Shown here in pieces: positions 6,737 to 14,512 of a DNA stretch of 64,000 bases. Position numbers and translations under genes: made by a program. Source of the DNA: JBNKHG01 sp050290225 (GTDB lineage Bacteria; Pseudomonadota; Gammaproteobacteria; Pseudomonadales; Cellvibrionaceae); NCBI GenBank assembly GCA_050290225.1, contig JBNKHG010000002.1:62001-126000 (forward strand). The letters are read 5' to 3'. The notes under the pieces are model-generated. The model saw only the letters and a program-made list of their open reading frames with translations. It was not told the DNA's origin and did not search any database. Numbering within the stretch: the first letter of the stretch is position 1; each line of letters opens with the position of its first letter.

Positions 6737-7636
6737 ATGGATAATAAACCGTTTCTCGAAACCTATCATGACGATGCCGGCCGATCCGCCAACGACAGTG
6801 AAATCAGCGAAGCCTATTACGAGCGCTATCGGCAACGCCGGGAAGGCCTGCGCTTGATCCGCCAACTGATTGAGCTGCTGAGCCTGATACAGCAGCACAG
6901 GGCCTCCAGCCTGGCGGTATTGGGTGGCACAACCCACTTTCGCCAACGGACCTACGGCCTGCAACGCAGTATTCACGAGAAAGCGGCACAACTGCAAGAT
7001 AGCGGTGAGGGTTTCGATCGCCAACGATGGCGCGCTATCCTTACCGAATGGTTTACCATCAAAGGCCACTGGCACAAGGACGACCCGCTGGACAACTTCG
7101 AGCTGCACAACTACCTGATCGAACAGCTCGCACTGCTGATCTGGGATACCGCCAAGGGATCCGAATTGATGAGTGACAGCATGCGCGGCTCCCAGCTCAG
7201 CGAATTCGCCTTTAAACACCTGATTAACTATATCGAATCCCTGGGACGACTACGGGGACTGAGCACCTATGTTACTTCGCGGGGACTCCCGGAGGATGAA
7301 AGCTCACGCGCGTTGCGTCGGCGGCTGTCGCACCTGCATCAGGTTTGTGAGGACACCAGCAACCGCCACCAGCAGGCCCTGAGCCAGCTACCGAGTGAAT
7401 TCCAGCATGAACTGGACTGCGAGCCACCTCTGGTAGACAACTTGCAATTGACCCAGGAATTTTTAAATCTGGTCAGGGACGCCATACTGGAGCGAGAGGT
7501 GTTGAAGGTGGATTCCGACGAGGTCTTTTACCACGCCACACGGGCCATCGAAGCGGAATTACGGCTGTTCCACAAAGCAATAGAGTGCCTGGAAACCGCC
7601 ATTGAACAGCAGCGGCTGGCGGCACTCAGCAGTTAG
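6737..7636 (+). CDS. Nitrate/nitrite-sensing NIT-domain protein
   Basis: A 299-residue, mostly alpha-helical protein without signal peptide or membrane segment. The region from about residue 40 (LIELLSLIQQHRASSLAVLGG) through GRLRGLSTYVTSRG near residue 180 has the helical pattern and the conserved Arg-containing HR-x-SL and RLRGLS elements of NIT (nitrate- and nitrite-sensing) domains. The remaining C-terminal 100 residues are helical but carry no ANTAR RNA-binding motif, no helix-turn-helix and no kinase motif. It is therefore a stand-alone sensor or adaptor. It converges with the phosphatase-kinase gene (5 bases between stops) and lies near nasA, so it probably reports nitrate to that system. 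Confidence 0.75.
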   Translation: MDNKPFLETYHDDAGRSANDSEISEAYYERYRQRREGLRLIRQLIELLSLIQQHRASSLAVLGGTTHFRQRTYGLQRSIHEKAAQLQDSGEGFDRQRWRAILTEWFTIKGHWHKDDPLDNFELHNYLIEQLALLIWDTAKGSELMSDSMRGSQLSEFAFKHLINYIESLGRLRGLSTYVTSRGLPEDESSRALRRRLSHLHQVCEDTSNRHQQALSQLPSEFQHELDCEPPLVDNLQLTQEFLNLVRDAILEREVLKVDSDEVFYHATRAIEAELRLFHKAIECLETAIEQQRLAALSS

Positions 7637-7641
7637 GTCAC

Positions 7642-9462
7642 TCAGCCACCGGCACGGGTCAATAACACCAGCTGAACAATTACCACCCCCAGCAATACCA
7701 GGGAAATCAGTTGCCAAAATCGCACCGGGTTGCGCTCCAGTAAAGGCGCCGCCTCCAACCGCGCCACCATGCCCTGGTTTGGCACCTTCAGATCCTGCAT
7801 AAATTCAGACATCGCGGCGTATCGATGAGACGGCGTGGGACTGGTGGCTTTTTTCAAGGCAAGGTCCACCCAGTCCGGCAGATCGCGGCGCTGTTCCCGT
7901 GCACTCTGGTATTGCCAAAAATCGTAATGCCGGGGAATTTTCTGCGGCGTCACCGGTGCTTTAAACGGCAGGCTTCCGGTCAGCATCTCATACAGGATTA
8001 CGCCAAGGGAGAAAATATCAGAGCGGTGCCCGCCCTTCTCTCCCATCAAGTATTCCGGCGCAATATAGTCCACAGAGCCTACCGGACAGTGTTCGCCCAG
8101 CGGAGAGTGAATCTCTTCCAGGCCACTGACCTGCACCGTGCCAAAGTCGATCAGCTTGAGATGATCGTTTTTATCGATCAGGAAATTTTCCGGCTTCAAA
8201 TCACGGTGTACCATACTCAACCGTTGCAGGGCACGCACACAAACCATCATCTGTTGTGCTTTCTCGCGTACCGTTTCCAGCTTGGGGTTGGGATTGTCAT
8301 ACATCCACTGGCGCAGCGTCTGGCCTTCGATATATTCGCACAGGTGATAGAGAAAGGGACTGTCACTCTCTCGGGGGTATATCTTCATCACCCCTGGGTG
8401 ATTGACGCGACGCCCCACCCACTGCTCACGGATAAATCCTTCCAGGTACTGGGGATCGTCGGCAAAGTTTTCCGAGGGGGTCTTGAGCACAAACTTCTGA
8501 TCCCGACCCGGGTGTTTGACCAGGTAGAGATGACTGCGAGTGCCGCTGTGAATAATCCGCAGCACTTCGTAACCATCCAACTTCATGCCCGGTTCCATCA
8601 CCGGCGGGATCGCCAGCTGTGTCAGCTTGCGGTGAGCTTCGTTGATATCCTCGAGGGGCAGATTATCCACCCGCACCAGCAGACAACTGAGATTGTCGTC
8701 ACTGCCTTTTTCCTCGGCTGCCGCAACAATCTGCCTTGCCAAAGCTTCCAGGCCGTTGTCGGACGGCGGCTCTGTTCCCGCCTCCGATGCCGGTGCCTGT
8801 TCCAACAGGACCTTGAGTTCCGCGCTGCTGAGGGTATCGTGCACCCCGTCGGTGCTCAACATCAGCAGATCGCCCTGCTCCATATCCTCCTGGAAATAAT
8901 CCACTTCCAAATGGCTGTCCATTCCCAGCGCACGGGTTAGAAACACCTTTTCGCGCCCCTGCTGGTGACTGTGATCGCGGGTTAGCTGCTCCAGCTCCCC
9001 CCCGCGAAAACGGTAGATGCGACTGTCCCCAACGTGAAACACATGAGCAGTTGTGGATTTGAATACCACTGCACTGAACGTTGTCACCAGACCGTTATGA
9101 CGGGCACTGCTTTGTTGGCCGTGGTGGTACAGCCAGGCGTTGAGCGACGACAACACCCGCGCCGCCGCGGTTTTTACCGGCCAGGTATCGGGGGTCGAAA
9201 AATAATCGTCGATAAAGGTGGTTACTGCGGTTTGACTCGCCTGCTGAGCGTTGTCGCTGCAGCTGACACCGTCAGCCATACAGGCCACACATCCCTTCAG
9301 ATGGCGGGCACTGTTATCGGGTTGATGGGCAGCAAAAGCGTCCTGATTTTCCGGCTTGACGCCTTTGGTGGAGTAGCCCCCGAAAGCAACGCTCAGCCAG
9401 TTCCGGGTATCCGGGGCTAACGGCATAGCATCCATAGAATCTATCTGTTCTGATGCCGTCAT
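7642..9462 (-). CDS. Bifunctional PP2C-type phosphatase / Ser-Thr protein kinase
   Basis: About 606 residues from ATG 9462 (a GTG at 9471 adds three). A PP2C phosphatase domain (residues about 20-260) has metal-binding motifs ENQDAF, MADGVS, FHVGDSRIYRF, STDGVHD and SDDNLSC. A Hanks-type kinase domain (about 290-560) has HRDLKPENF, LIDFGTVQ and GSVDYIAPEYL. The glycine loop is degenerate (IHSGTRSHLYLV) but the catalytic Lys of VLK is kept. A single C-terminal transmembrane helix (FWQLISLVLLGVVIVQLVLL) anchors it with catalytic domains inside. The same fusion sits between nasA and nirB in Pseudomonas nitrate-assimilation operons. Here it follows nasA by 101 bases, so it probably tunes nitrate uptake or reduction post-translationally. 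Its target is unknown. Confidence 0.9.
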   Translation of the reverse strand: MTASEQIDSMDAMPLAPDTRNWLSVAFGGYSTKGVKPENQDAFAAHQPDNSARHLKGCVACMADGVSCSDNAQQASQTAVTTFIDDYFSTPDTWPVKTAAARVLSSLNAWLYHHGQQSSARHNGLVTTFSAVVFKSTTAHVFHVGDSRIYRFRGGELEQLTRDHSHQQGREKVFLTRALGMDSHLEVDYFQEDMEQGDLLMLSTDGVHDTLSSAELKVLLEQAPASEAGTEPPSDNGLEALARQIVAAAEEKGSDDNLSCLLVRVDNLPLEDINEAHRKLTQLAIPPVMEPGMKLDGYEVLRIIHSGTRSHLYLVKHPGRDQKFVLKTPSENFADDPQYLEGFIREQWVGRRVNHPGVMKIYPRESDSPFLYHLCEYIEGQTLRQWMYDNPNPKLETVREKAQQMMVCVRALQRLSMVHRDLKPENFLIDKNDHLKLIDFGTVQVSGLEEIHSPLGEHCPVGSVDYIAPEYLMGEKGGHRSDIFSLGVILYEMLTGSLPFKAPVTPQKIPRHYDFWQYQSAREQRRDLPDWVDLALKKATSPTPSHRYAAMSEFMQDLKVPNQGMVARLEAAPLLERNPVRFWQLISLVLLGVVIVQLVLLTRAGG

Positions 9463-9510
9463 TATTCTCACTCTCAGGGCAAATGCAACTTAAAGACTTC
9501 CGTAAATGCT

Positions 9511-9535
9511 CAGGCCCGACAACATGACGGGCCTG
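9511..9535 (-). other. Intercistronic hairpin between nasA and the kinase gene
   Basis: CAGGCCCG (9511-9518) and CGGGCCTG (9528-9535) pair perfectly over 8 bp with a 9-base loop, in the gap after nasA. No T-run follows on the minus strand, so it is more likely an mRNA-stability or partial attenuation element than a full terminator. It would allow higher expression of the transporter than of the kinase. Confidence 0.45.
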
Positions 9536-9563
9536 ATAACCAGCGCAATGGGAACACGAATGC

Positions 9564-11033
9564 CTAGCTTACGGTGATCAGTTCAACAGTACCGTCTTCG
9601 CGCACTTCGGCAATATGCCCTTCCGGCTCTTCCATAAACAGCAGAGTGACAAAGCCCACCACAGCGGTACAGGCGATCACCAAAAAGAAGGTCGAGTAAT
9701 CGACAAAGGTCAGCACAGTCAGGTATACCACCGCACCCACGTTACCATAGGCACCGGTCATACCCGCGATCTGGCCAGTCAGTCGGCGCTTGATCAGCGG
9801 CACCACTGCGAATACGGCACCTTCGCCAGCCTGCACGAAGAAAGAACACGCCATGGCGGCTATCACTGCGATCACCAGTGCCCAGCTGGAATCCACCATG
9901 CTCATGGCAAAGTAACCCAGGGCCAGGCCCGCAGTCAAAATCAACAGGGTCAGCTTGCGACCACAGCGGTCACTGATCCAACCACCGCCCGGACGGGACA
10001 TCAGGTTCATAAAGGCGTAGGCAGAAGCCACCATCCCCGCCATTACCGGCGACAGCTCAAAAGTCTCGGCAAAGAACAGCGGCAACATGGACACCACGGC
10101 CAACTCGGAACCGAAAGTGGCGAAGTACAGGATGTTCAGCACAGCGACCTGCTTGAACTTATAGCGGTGCAGTTCGGGCACCGGCGCTTCGAAAATGTTC
10201 TTATTGACCTTCCACACGACTGAGAAATCGTACAGGCACAGCGCTACCAGTCCAACAAAGATGATATTGGCGGCCATATCGGACAACAGCCCCACTCCGG
10301 CGGGAGACAGTTTCCAGGTCAGGAGCGCCAACGCACCGTACATGGGCACTTTCATCAACAGCAACAGGAAGAAATCGCCCTTGCTGGTCACTTCCATGGC
10401 ACCGAGGTTTTTCGGCTTGAAATAGGTCGATCCCTTGGGGGTATCACGGACATTGCTGTAATAGACAAAGGAGAACAACAGACTCATCAAACCTGTAACG
10501 CCAATCGCCCAACGCCAGCCGTCATCACCGCCAAACATCAGTGCCAGAGTTGGCAGGGTAAAGGCAGCCGCCGCGGAACCAAAATTCCCCCAGCCGCCGT
10601 AGATACCTTCAGCAGTACCCAGCTCATTGGCGGGGAACCACTCACTGACCATGCGAATACCAATGACAAAGCCTGCACCGATAGCACCCAGCAGAAAGCG
10701 CGCTAAAGCCAGCTGGGTAAAGCTGTCAGCCAGAGCGAAGATAAAACAGGGCACAGAGCAGATCGCCAGCAGTCCCGAATAGACGATACGGGGGCCGAAA
10801 CGGTCAGTCAGCATCCCTATCAGTATCCGGGCCGGAATGGCGAGGGACACATTCAATAGCAGCAGAGTCTTGATTTCCGCGGAGGTTAAACCAAAGGTGG
10901 TCTTGATCGCCTGCAACATGGGCGCGGCGTTAAACCAGACCACAAAGGTGATAAAGAAAGCGATCCAACTCAGATGGAGTATTTTCATCTTTCCCGTAAA
11001 GGAAAAGAGATTGAATTTTTCGGTCTCACTCAT
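9564..11033 (-). CDS. nasA: NasA/NarK-type nitrate (nitrite) transporter
   Basis: A 489-residue MFS protein with 12 hydrophobic helices. The two glycine-rich nitrate signatures of the NarK/NasA family are visible: GGWGNFGSAAAAFTLP in helix 5 (about residues 145-160) and GMTGAYGNVGAVVYLT in helix 11 (about 430-445). Conserved Arg residues in helices 2 and 8 are likely (GFVIGIRMVSEWF; MSRPGGGWISDR). It imports nitrate across the inner membrane for assimilation. The start ATG 11033 has GAGG 11 bases upstream. A sigma-54 promoter (11095-11111) and an NtrC-type dyad (11226-11242) lie upstream. It is probably co-transcribed with the phosphatase-kinase. No nitrite or nitrate reductase gene is in the window. 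Confidence 0.9.
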   Translation of the reverse strand: MSETEKFNLFSFTGKMKILHLSWIAFFITFVVWFNAAPMLQAIKTTFGLTSAEIKTLLLLNVSLAIPARILIGMLTDRFGPRIVYSGLLAICSVPCFIFALADSFTQLALARFLLGAIGAGFVIGIRMVSEWFPANELGTAEGIYGGWGNFGSAAAAFTLPTLALMFGGDDGWRWAIGVTGLMSLLFSFVYYSNVRDTPKGSTYFKPKNLGAMEVTSKGDFFLLLLMKVPMYGALALLTWKLSPAGVGLLSDMAANIIFVGLVALCLYDFSVVWKVNKNIFEAPVPELHRYKFKQVAVLNILYFATFGSELAVVSMLPLFFAETFELSPVMAGMVASAYAFMNLMSRPGGGWISDRCGRKLTLLILTAGLALGYFAMSMVDSSWALVIAVIAAMACSFFVQAGEGAVFAVVPLIKRRLTGQIAGMTGAYGNVGAVVYLTVLTFVDYSTFFLVIACTAVVGFVTLLFMEEPEGHIAEVREDGTVELITVS

Positions 11034-11094
11034 GGCGTAGCAACCTCAAATCGTTGTTAAAAGGTAAAATCTGAAAATTCGATAGAGGTGCCCC

Positions 11095-11111
11095 TGCATA
11101 GTGCGTGCCAA
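11095..11111 (-). promoter_or_regulatory. Sigma-54 promoter of nasA
   Basis: On the minus strand TTGGCACGCACTATGCA matches TGGCACG-N4-TTGC(A/T) with a single mismatch. GG and GC are separated by exactly ten bases. Transcription would start near 11084, about 50 bases before the nasA ATG. With the upstream NtrC-type dyad this is a complete nitrogen-regulated promoter layout. Confidence 0.75.
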
Positions 11112-11225
11112 CTTTTCAATCGGATTTTTGATGGGCAAATATGGCGCTTATAGCGGGGTATCGAACGGACATGCCTTATCGAGGGGCTTGTTTTGGGGGC
11201 AATCAAGGTGCGTTTTATGCCTTTA

Positions 11226-11242
11226 TGCACTCAGCACGTGCA
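11226..11242. promoter_or_regulatory. NtrC-type enhancer site upstream of nasA
   Basis: TGCACTCAGCACGTGCA has the GCAC-N7-GTGC dyad of NtrC enhancer sites, with perfect TGCAC/GTGCA arms. It is centred about 150 bp upstream of the predicted sigma-54 start, a usual enhancer distance. Binding is inferred from consensus and position. The rest of the gap 11034-11321 shows no gene. Confidence 0.65.
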
Positions 11243-11321
11243 TTTTCAGGAGGGCATCCAGTTGCTTTCCATCTCTGTGCACGGCCTTGACCACACGGAG
11301 GGCAATTTACCGCTACAACTT

Positions 11322-12734
11322 TCAATCCAGTTGCACGAAATCCCCAATCTGGGGAGTCGACGCCTGCCAGCCCAGCTGTTCCTGCAAGGCAAGACGAAGC
11401 TGGTCGGCTGCGTCCGGCTCTCCATGGGTGATAAAACAGTGCTTGGGTGCGGCCGGGATCTTATGCAGCCAATGCAGTATTTCGCCGCGATCGGCGTGGG
11501 CGGAAAGAAAGTCCAGATTTTCAATGCGCGCATTCACCTCGTAGTAGTGGCCGTGAATTTTGACGCTCGACGCGCCGCTCACCAGGTGAGCGCCACGGGT
11601 ACCGCCAGCCTGGAAGCCGGCGAAGATAATGGTATTGCGGTAATCCCCCAGCATACGCTTGAGGTGGTGTAGCACCCGCCCGCCGGTGGCCATACCACTG
11701 GCGGAAATAATCACACAGGGGATGTTCACCTGGTTCAGTGCCATGGACTGCTCCACGGTGCGCAGAAAATGAACGTCACGACTCAGATCCCGACACTGCT
11801 GGCGATCGAGTTTGTGCAAACCGCGATTACGCAACATCAGCTCGGTGGCGTCGATCGCCATTGGGCTGTCGAGGTAGACGGGCAGATAGGGTATACGGCC
11901 GGAATGGCGCAGGGACTGAACCAGAAAAAGCATGGTTTGGGCCCGCCCCACCGCAAAGGCGGGAATCAACAGGCTGCCGCCGTGACTGACTGTCTCCGTA
12001 ATCATGTCGGCCAGGATGGTTTCCAGGTTGCGGCAGTCGTGATCGCGGTCACCATAGGTGGACTCCAGCACCAGGTAATCGCAGTAACAGGGCGGTTCCG
12101 GTGGACGCATAATAAGGTCATGTGGCCGTCCCAGGTCGCCACTAAAGAGGATATGGCGCCCAGCCAGGTTCAGATCCAGATAAGCGGAGCCAAGGATATG
12201 GCCATTGGGGTGAAACCGCACTTCCATATCACCGAAGTTGGCCTCCTCCCCCAATTTGACCGTTTCAAATTGCAGCAGAGTCCGGTTGGCCATTGCCGAG
12301 GTATAGAGCGGCCGTGCGGGCTGGTGTTTAGCCAGCTGGTGGCGATTGAGAAAATCGGCTTCTTCCTCCTGAATCTTGGCGGCATCCAGCAGCAGGATTT
12401 TACACAGATCGCGGCTGGCGGCAGTGGTGTATATCGGCCCCTTGAACCCCTGCTCAACCAACACCGGCAAGTATCCACTGTGATCCAGGTGGGCGTGGGT
12501 AAGTACTACCGCATCTATAGTCTCCGCCGGCACCGGAAAGGGTTGCCAGTTTTTCTCCCGCAGGTATTTGTAACCCTGAAACAGACCACAATCCACCAAC
12601 ACCTGCGAACGCTCTGTGGACAACAGGTAACGGGATCCGGTTACCGTACCGGCGGCACCCCAAAAACTGATTCGGGGTTTGCGGGAATCCGGTTTCGCCC
12701 TGAATTGGGTTCTCTTTCGTCTGTGCTCAGTCAC
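11322..12734 (-). CDS. Metallo-beta-lactamase/beta-CASP family RNase-like protein
   Basis: A 470-residue cytoplasmic protein of the Ysh1/CPSF-like group. The metal-binding motif is VVLTHAHLDHSGYLP (HxHxDH, about residue 75). Further metal ligands are in PNGHILGSAY, FSGDLGR and FLSAHADRGEILHWL, and the beta-CASP insertion sits at about residues 210-380. The C-terminal RMMBL part (GGTRGAHLVSG, SVKIHGHYYEV, FITHGEPDAADQLRLAL) is complete. Members are RNA endo/exonucleases or are assumed to be so. The start is GTG 12734, overlapping the stop of the Na/Pi cotransporter gene by 8 bases, so translation is coupled. The physiological RNA target is unknown. Confidence 0.87.
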   Translation of the reverse strand: MTEHRRKRTQFRAKPDSRKPRISFWGAAGTVTGSRYLLSTERSQVLVDCGLFQGYKYLREKNWQPFPVPAETIDAVVLTHAHLDHSGYLPVLVEQGFKGPIYTTAASRDLCKILLLDAAKIQEEEADFLNRHQLAKHQPARPLYTSAMANRTLLQFETVKLGEEANFGDMEVRFHPNGHILGSAYLDLNLAGRHILFSGDLGRPHDLIMRPPEPPCYCDYLVLESTYGDRDHDCRNLETILADMITETVSHGGSLLIPAFAVGRAQTMLFLVQSLRHSGRIPYLPVYLDSPMAIDATELMLRNRGLHKLDRQQCRDLSRDVHFLRTVEQSMALNQVNIPCVIISASGMATGGRVLHHLKRMLGDYRNTIIFAGFQAGGTRGAHLVSGASSVKIHGHYYEVNARIENLDFLSAHADRGEILHWLHKIPAAPKHCFITHGEPDAADQLRLALQEQLGWQASTPQIGDFVQLD

Positions 12735-14415
12735 TATCGCTTTCCAACTTATCCTGGCTCATCCATAAGGATAGCGAACGCAACAGACTTTTATTGGCGT
12801 GGTGAATTTCCCGATTGACATTCAGCTGAGTGGACAGTTGGGTATTATCATCGGCAGGCATAGTGAGATCGCCGGCCCCTGGCGCCATGTGGCCTTCGGC
12901 ACCGGCATAAACGCGGGCATCCATTGCCCGGTGGTGTTCGTCGTTCAGTTCGGCAAGGTTTTCCAGCTCTTCCTGCCGGTAATCGGGAGCGTGCTTGTCC
13001 AACATCAATCGCAGCAGGCGACCGTAGAAGTCGCGGTGAAAGGTCTGCTGGGTTTGAAACAGCGCCAGGCTATCCGCATTGCCACTGGCCCTCAACCCCG
13101 CCAGGTTTTGGTGGATGTCCTTCAGGGTTTTGGAGGCATAAACCAGGGCGCGCGTCACCTCCAACAGTCGCCCCAATTGCCCGGCCTGCCGGGCATCCAG
13201 CGGTTGTTGTTGAAGACGCAGGGCAAAGCCCATCAATTCATCTTCACGGTCCTTAATCAGCTCATAAAAGTAGTGCCACGAGCCATTTCCCAGTTTCGGG
13301 AGTTCATCTGTCAATTCGTGGCCGCTGTCGAGTTCGGCAAATACCAGGTTAAAATGTTTAAGGTTGTTACCCAGTGCCTGTAACCACAGCGCCTTCACCC
13401 ACCCCTTCATGGCCGAGAGAGCGGCATCCGGCACTTCGGTGGGCATGGATTCTATGGCCGAGCGCTCCCGATCGGCTTGCCCGAACCATCGACTGATCCA
13501 TCGCGTATAGGGTTTTAAAAACGGTAGGAAAAACAGCAATCCCAGCAGGTTGAAACAGGTGTGAAAAGCAACCAGCGAGTACAGGGGATCTTCGATATTC
13601 AATAGCGCCAGCAGTCGTGGCAACAGCGGCAGCAATAACACGAAAGTGACCGCGTCCACAGTCAGGTTGAACACCAGGTGGGCAAGGGCCAGCCGTTTCT
13701 TGATCGCACTGCCGGTCAAACTGCCCAGCACCGTGGTACTGGTAGTGCCGATGTCGGCACCAATCACTACGGCCGCTGCCGCCGGCAGGGAGATCAGATC
13801 CGCATGCAAGGCGGTCAGCGTCAGCATCATGGTGGCGGAACTGGACTGAATGACTGCCGTCAGCAACATCCCGGTGAGCAGATAGAGAATTGCCGGCTGT
13901 CCGCGCAGGGCCGCCATGTCCCAGGTCTGGGGCAGTGCGGCAACGCTGCTCTTCATCAGTGACAGGCCGTAGAGCAGCACCCCCAATCCCATTACGATCA
14001 TCCCCAGGGCACGTGCGCGACTCGCCTGGCGCAACACAACCTGGCTCAGGCAACCCAAACCGAACAGAGGGATAGCCAGGGACTCAAGATCCAGTTTAAA
14101 GCCGAGAATAGTGACCAACCAGCCGGTCGCGGTTGTGCCGACATTGGCCCCCAACAACACCCCAACGCCATTATAAAGGGGTATAAGGCCAGCACTTGCA
14201 AAGGCCAGCACCAGCAGGCTCACCATCGAGCTGCTCTGCAATATTAAAGTGACCACTACCCCTGCGCCGGCACTGCTCAGGGGGCTGGAGGTGAATTGCA
14301 TCAACCATTGCCGGAGTCGTTCCCCACTGATATCGCGCAGGCCGGTTTCCAGGCGAGACATGCCGTAGAGAAAAATACCCAGCCCAAACAGCAACTGCCA
14401 AAGCGATGCGTGCAT
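12727..14415 (-). CDS. Na+/phosphate cotransporter family protein (NptA/YjbB type)
   Basis: A 562-residue membrane protein. The N-terminal 310 residues hold two inverted repeats each with the QSSS signature of NaPi-II proteins (ILQSSSMVSLLVLAFASAG near residue 60 and VIQSSSATMMLTLTALHAD near 190), with 8-9 transmembrane helices. The C-terminal 220 residues form a soluble PhoU-like helical region (KDREDELMGFALRLQQQ). It should move phosphate across the inner membrane with sodium, possibly outward as shown for YjbB. AGGAG lies seven bases before the ATG at 14415. It is the first gene of an operon with the beta-CASP nuclease and diverges from an FtsH-type protease gene. Confidence 0.88.
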   Translation of the reverse strand: MHASLWQLLFGLGIFLYGMSRLETGLRDISGERLRQWLMQFTSSPLSSAGAGVVVTLILQSSSMVSLLVLAFASAGLIPLYNGVGVLLGANVGTTATGWLVTILGFKLDLESLAIPLFGLGCLSQVVLRQASRARALGMIVMGLGVLLYGLSLMKSSVAALPQTWDMAALRGQPAILYLLTGMLLTAVIQSSSATMMLTLTALHADLISLPAAAAVVIGADIGTTSTTVLGSLTGSAIKKRLALAHLVFNLTVDAVTFVLLLPLLPRLLALLNIEDPLYSLVAFHTCFNLLGLLFFLPFLKPYTRWISRWFGQADRERSAIESMPTEVPDAALSAMKGWVKALWLQALGNNLKHFNLVFAELDSGHELTDELPKLGNGSWHYFYELIKDREDELMGFALRLQQQPLDARQAGQLGRLLEVTRALVYASKTLKDIHQNLAGLRASGNADSLALFQTQQTFHRDFYGRLLRLMLDKHAPDYRQEELENLAELNDEHHRAMDARVYAGAEGHMAPGAGDLTMPADDNTQLSTQLNVNREIHHANKSLLRSLSLWMSQDKLESDSD

Positions 14416-14512
14416 AGCTCTCCTTGAGTAAAATCAAGTCACTGCGGGAAAATACCACTAAACTACCTGTGTGGCCTCCTTATCCCAGAGTTTTTAGTGC
14501 AAAAGGACAATC

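Noticed and set aside
11101..11672. Plus-strand ORFs overlapping the nasA promoter and nuclease gene
   Set aside because: Antisense to the conserved beta-CASP protein and without start signals.
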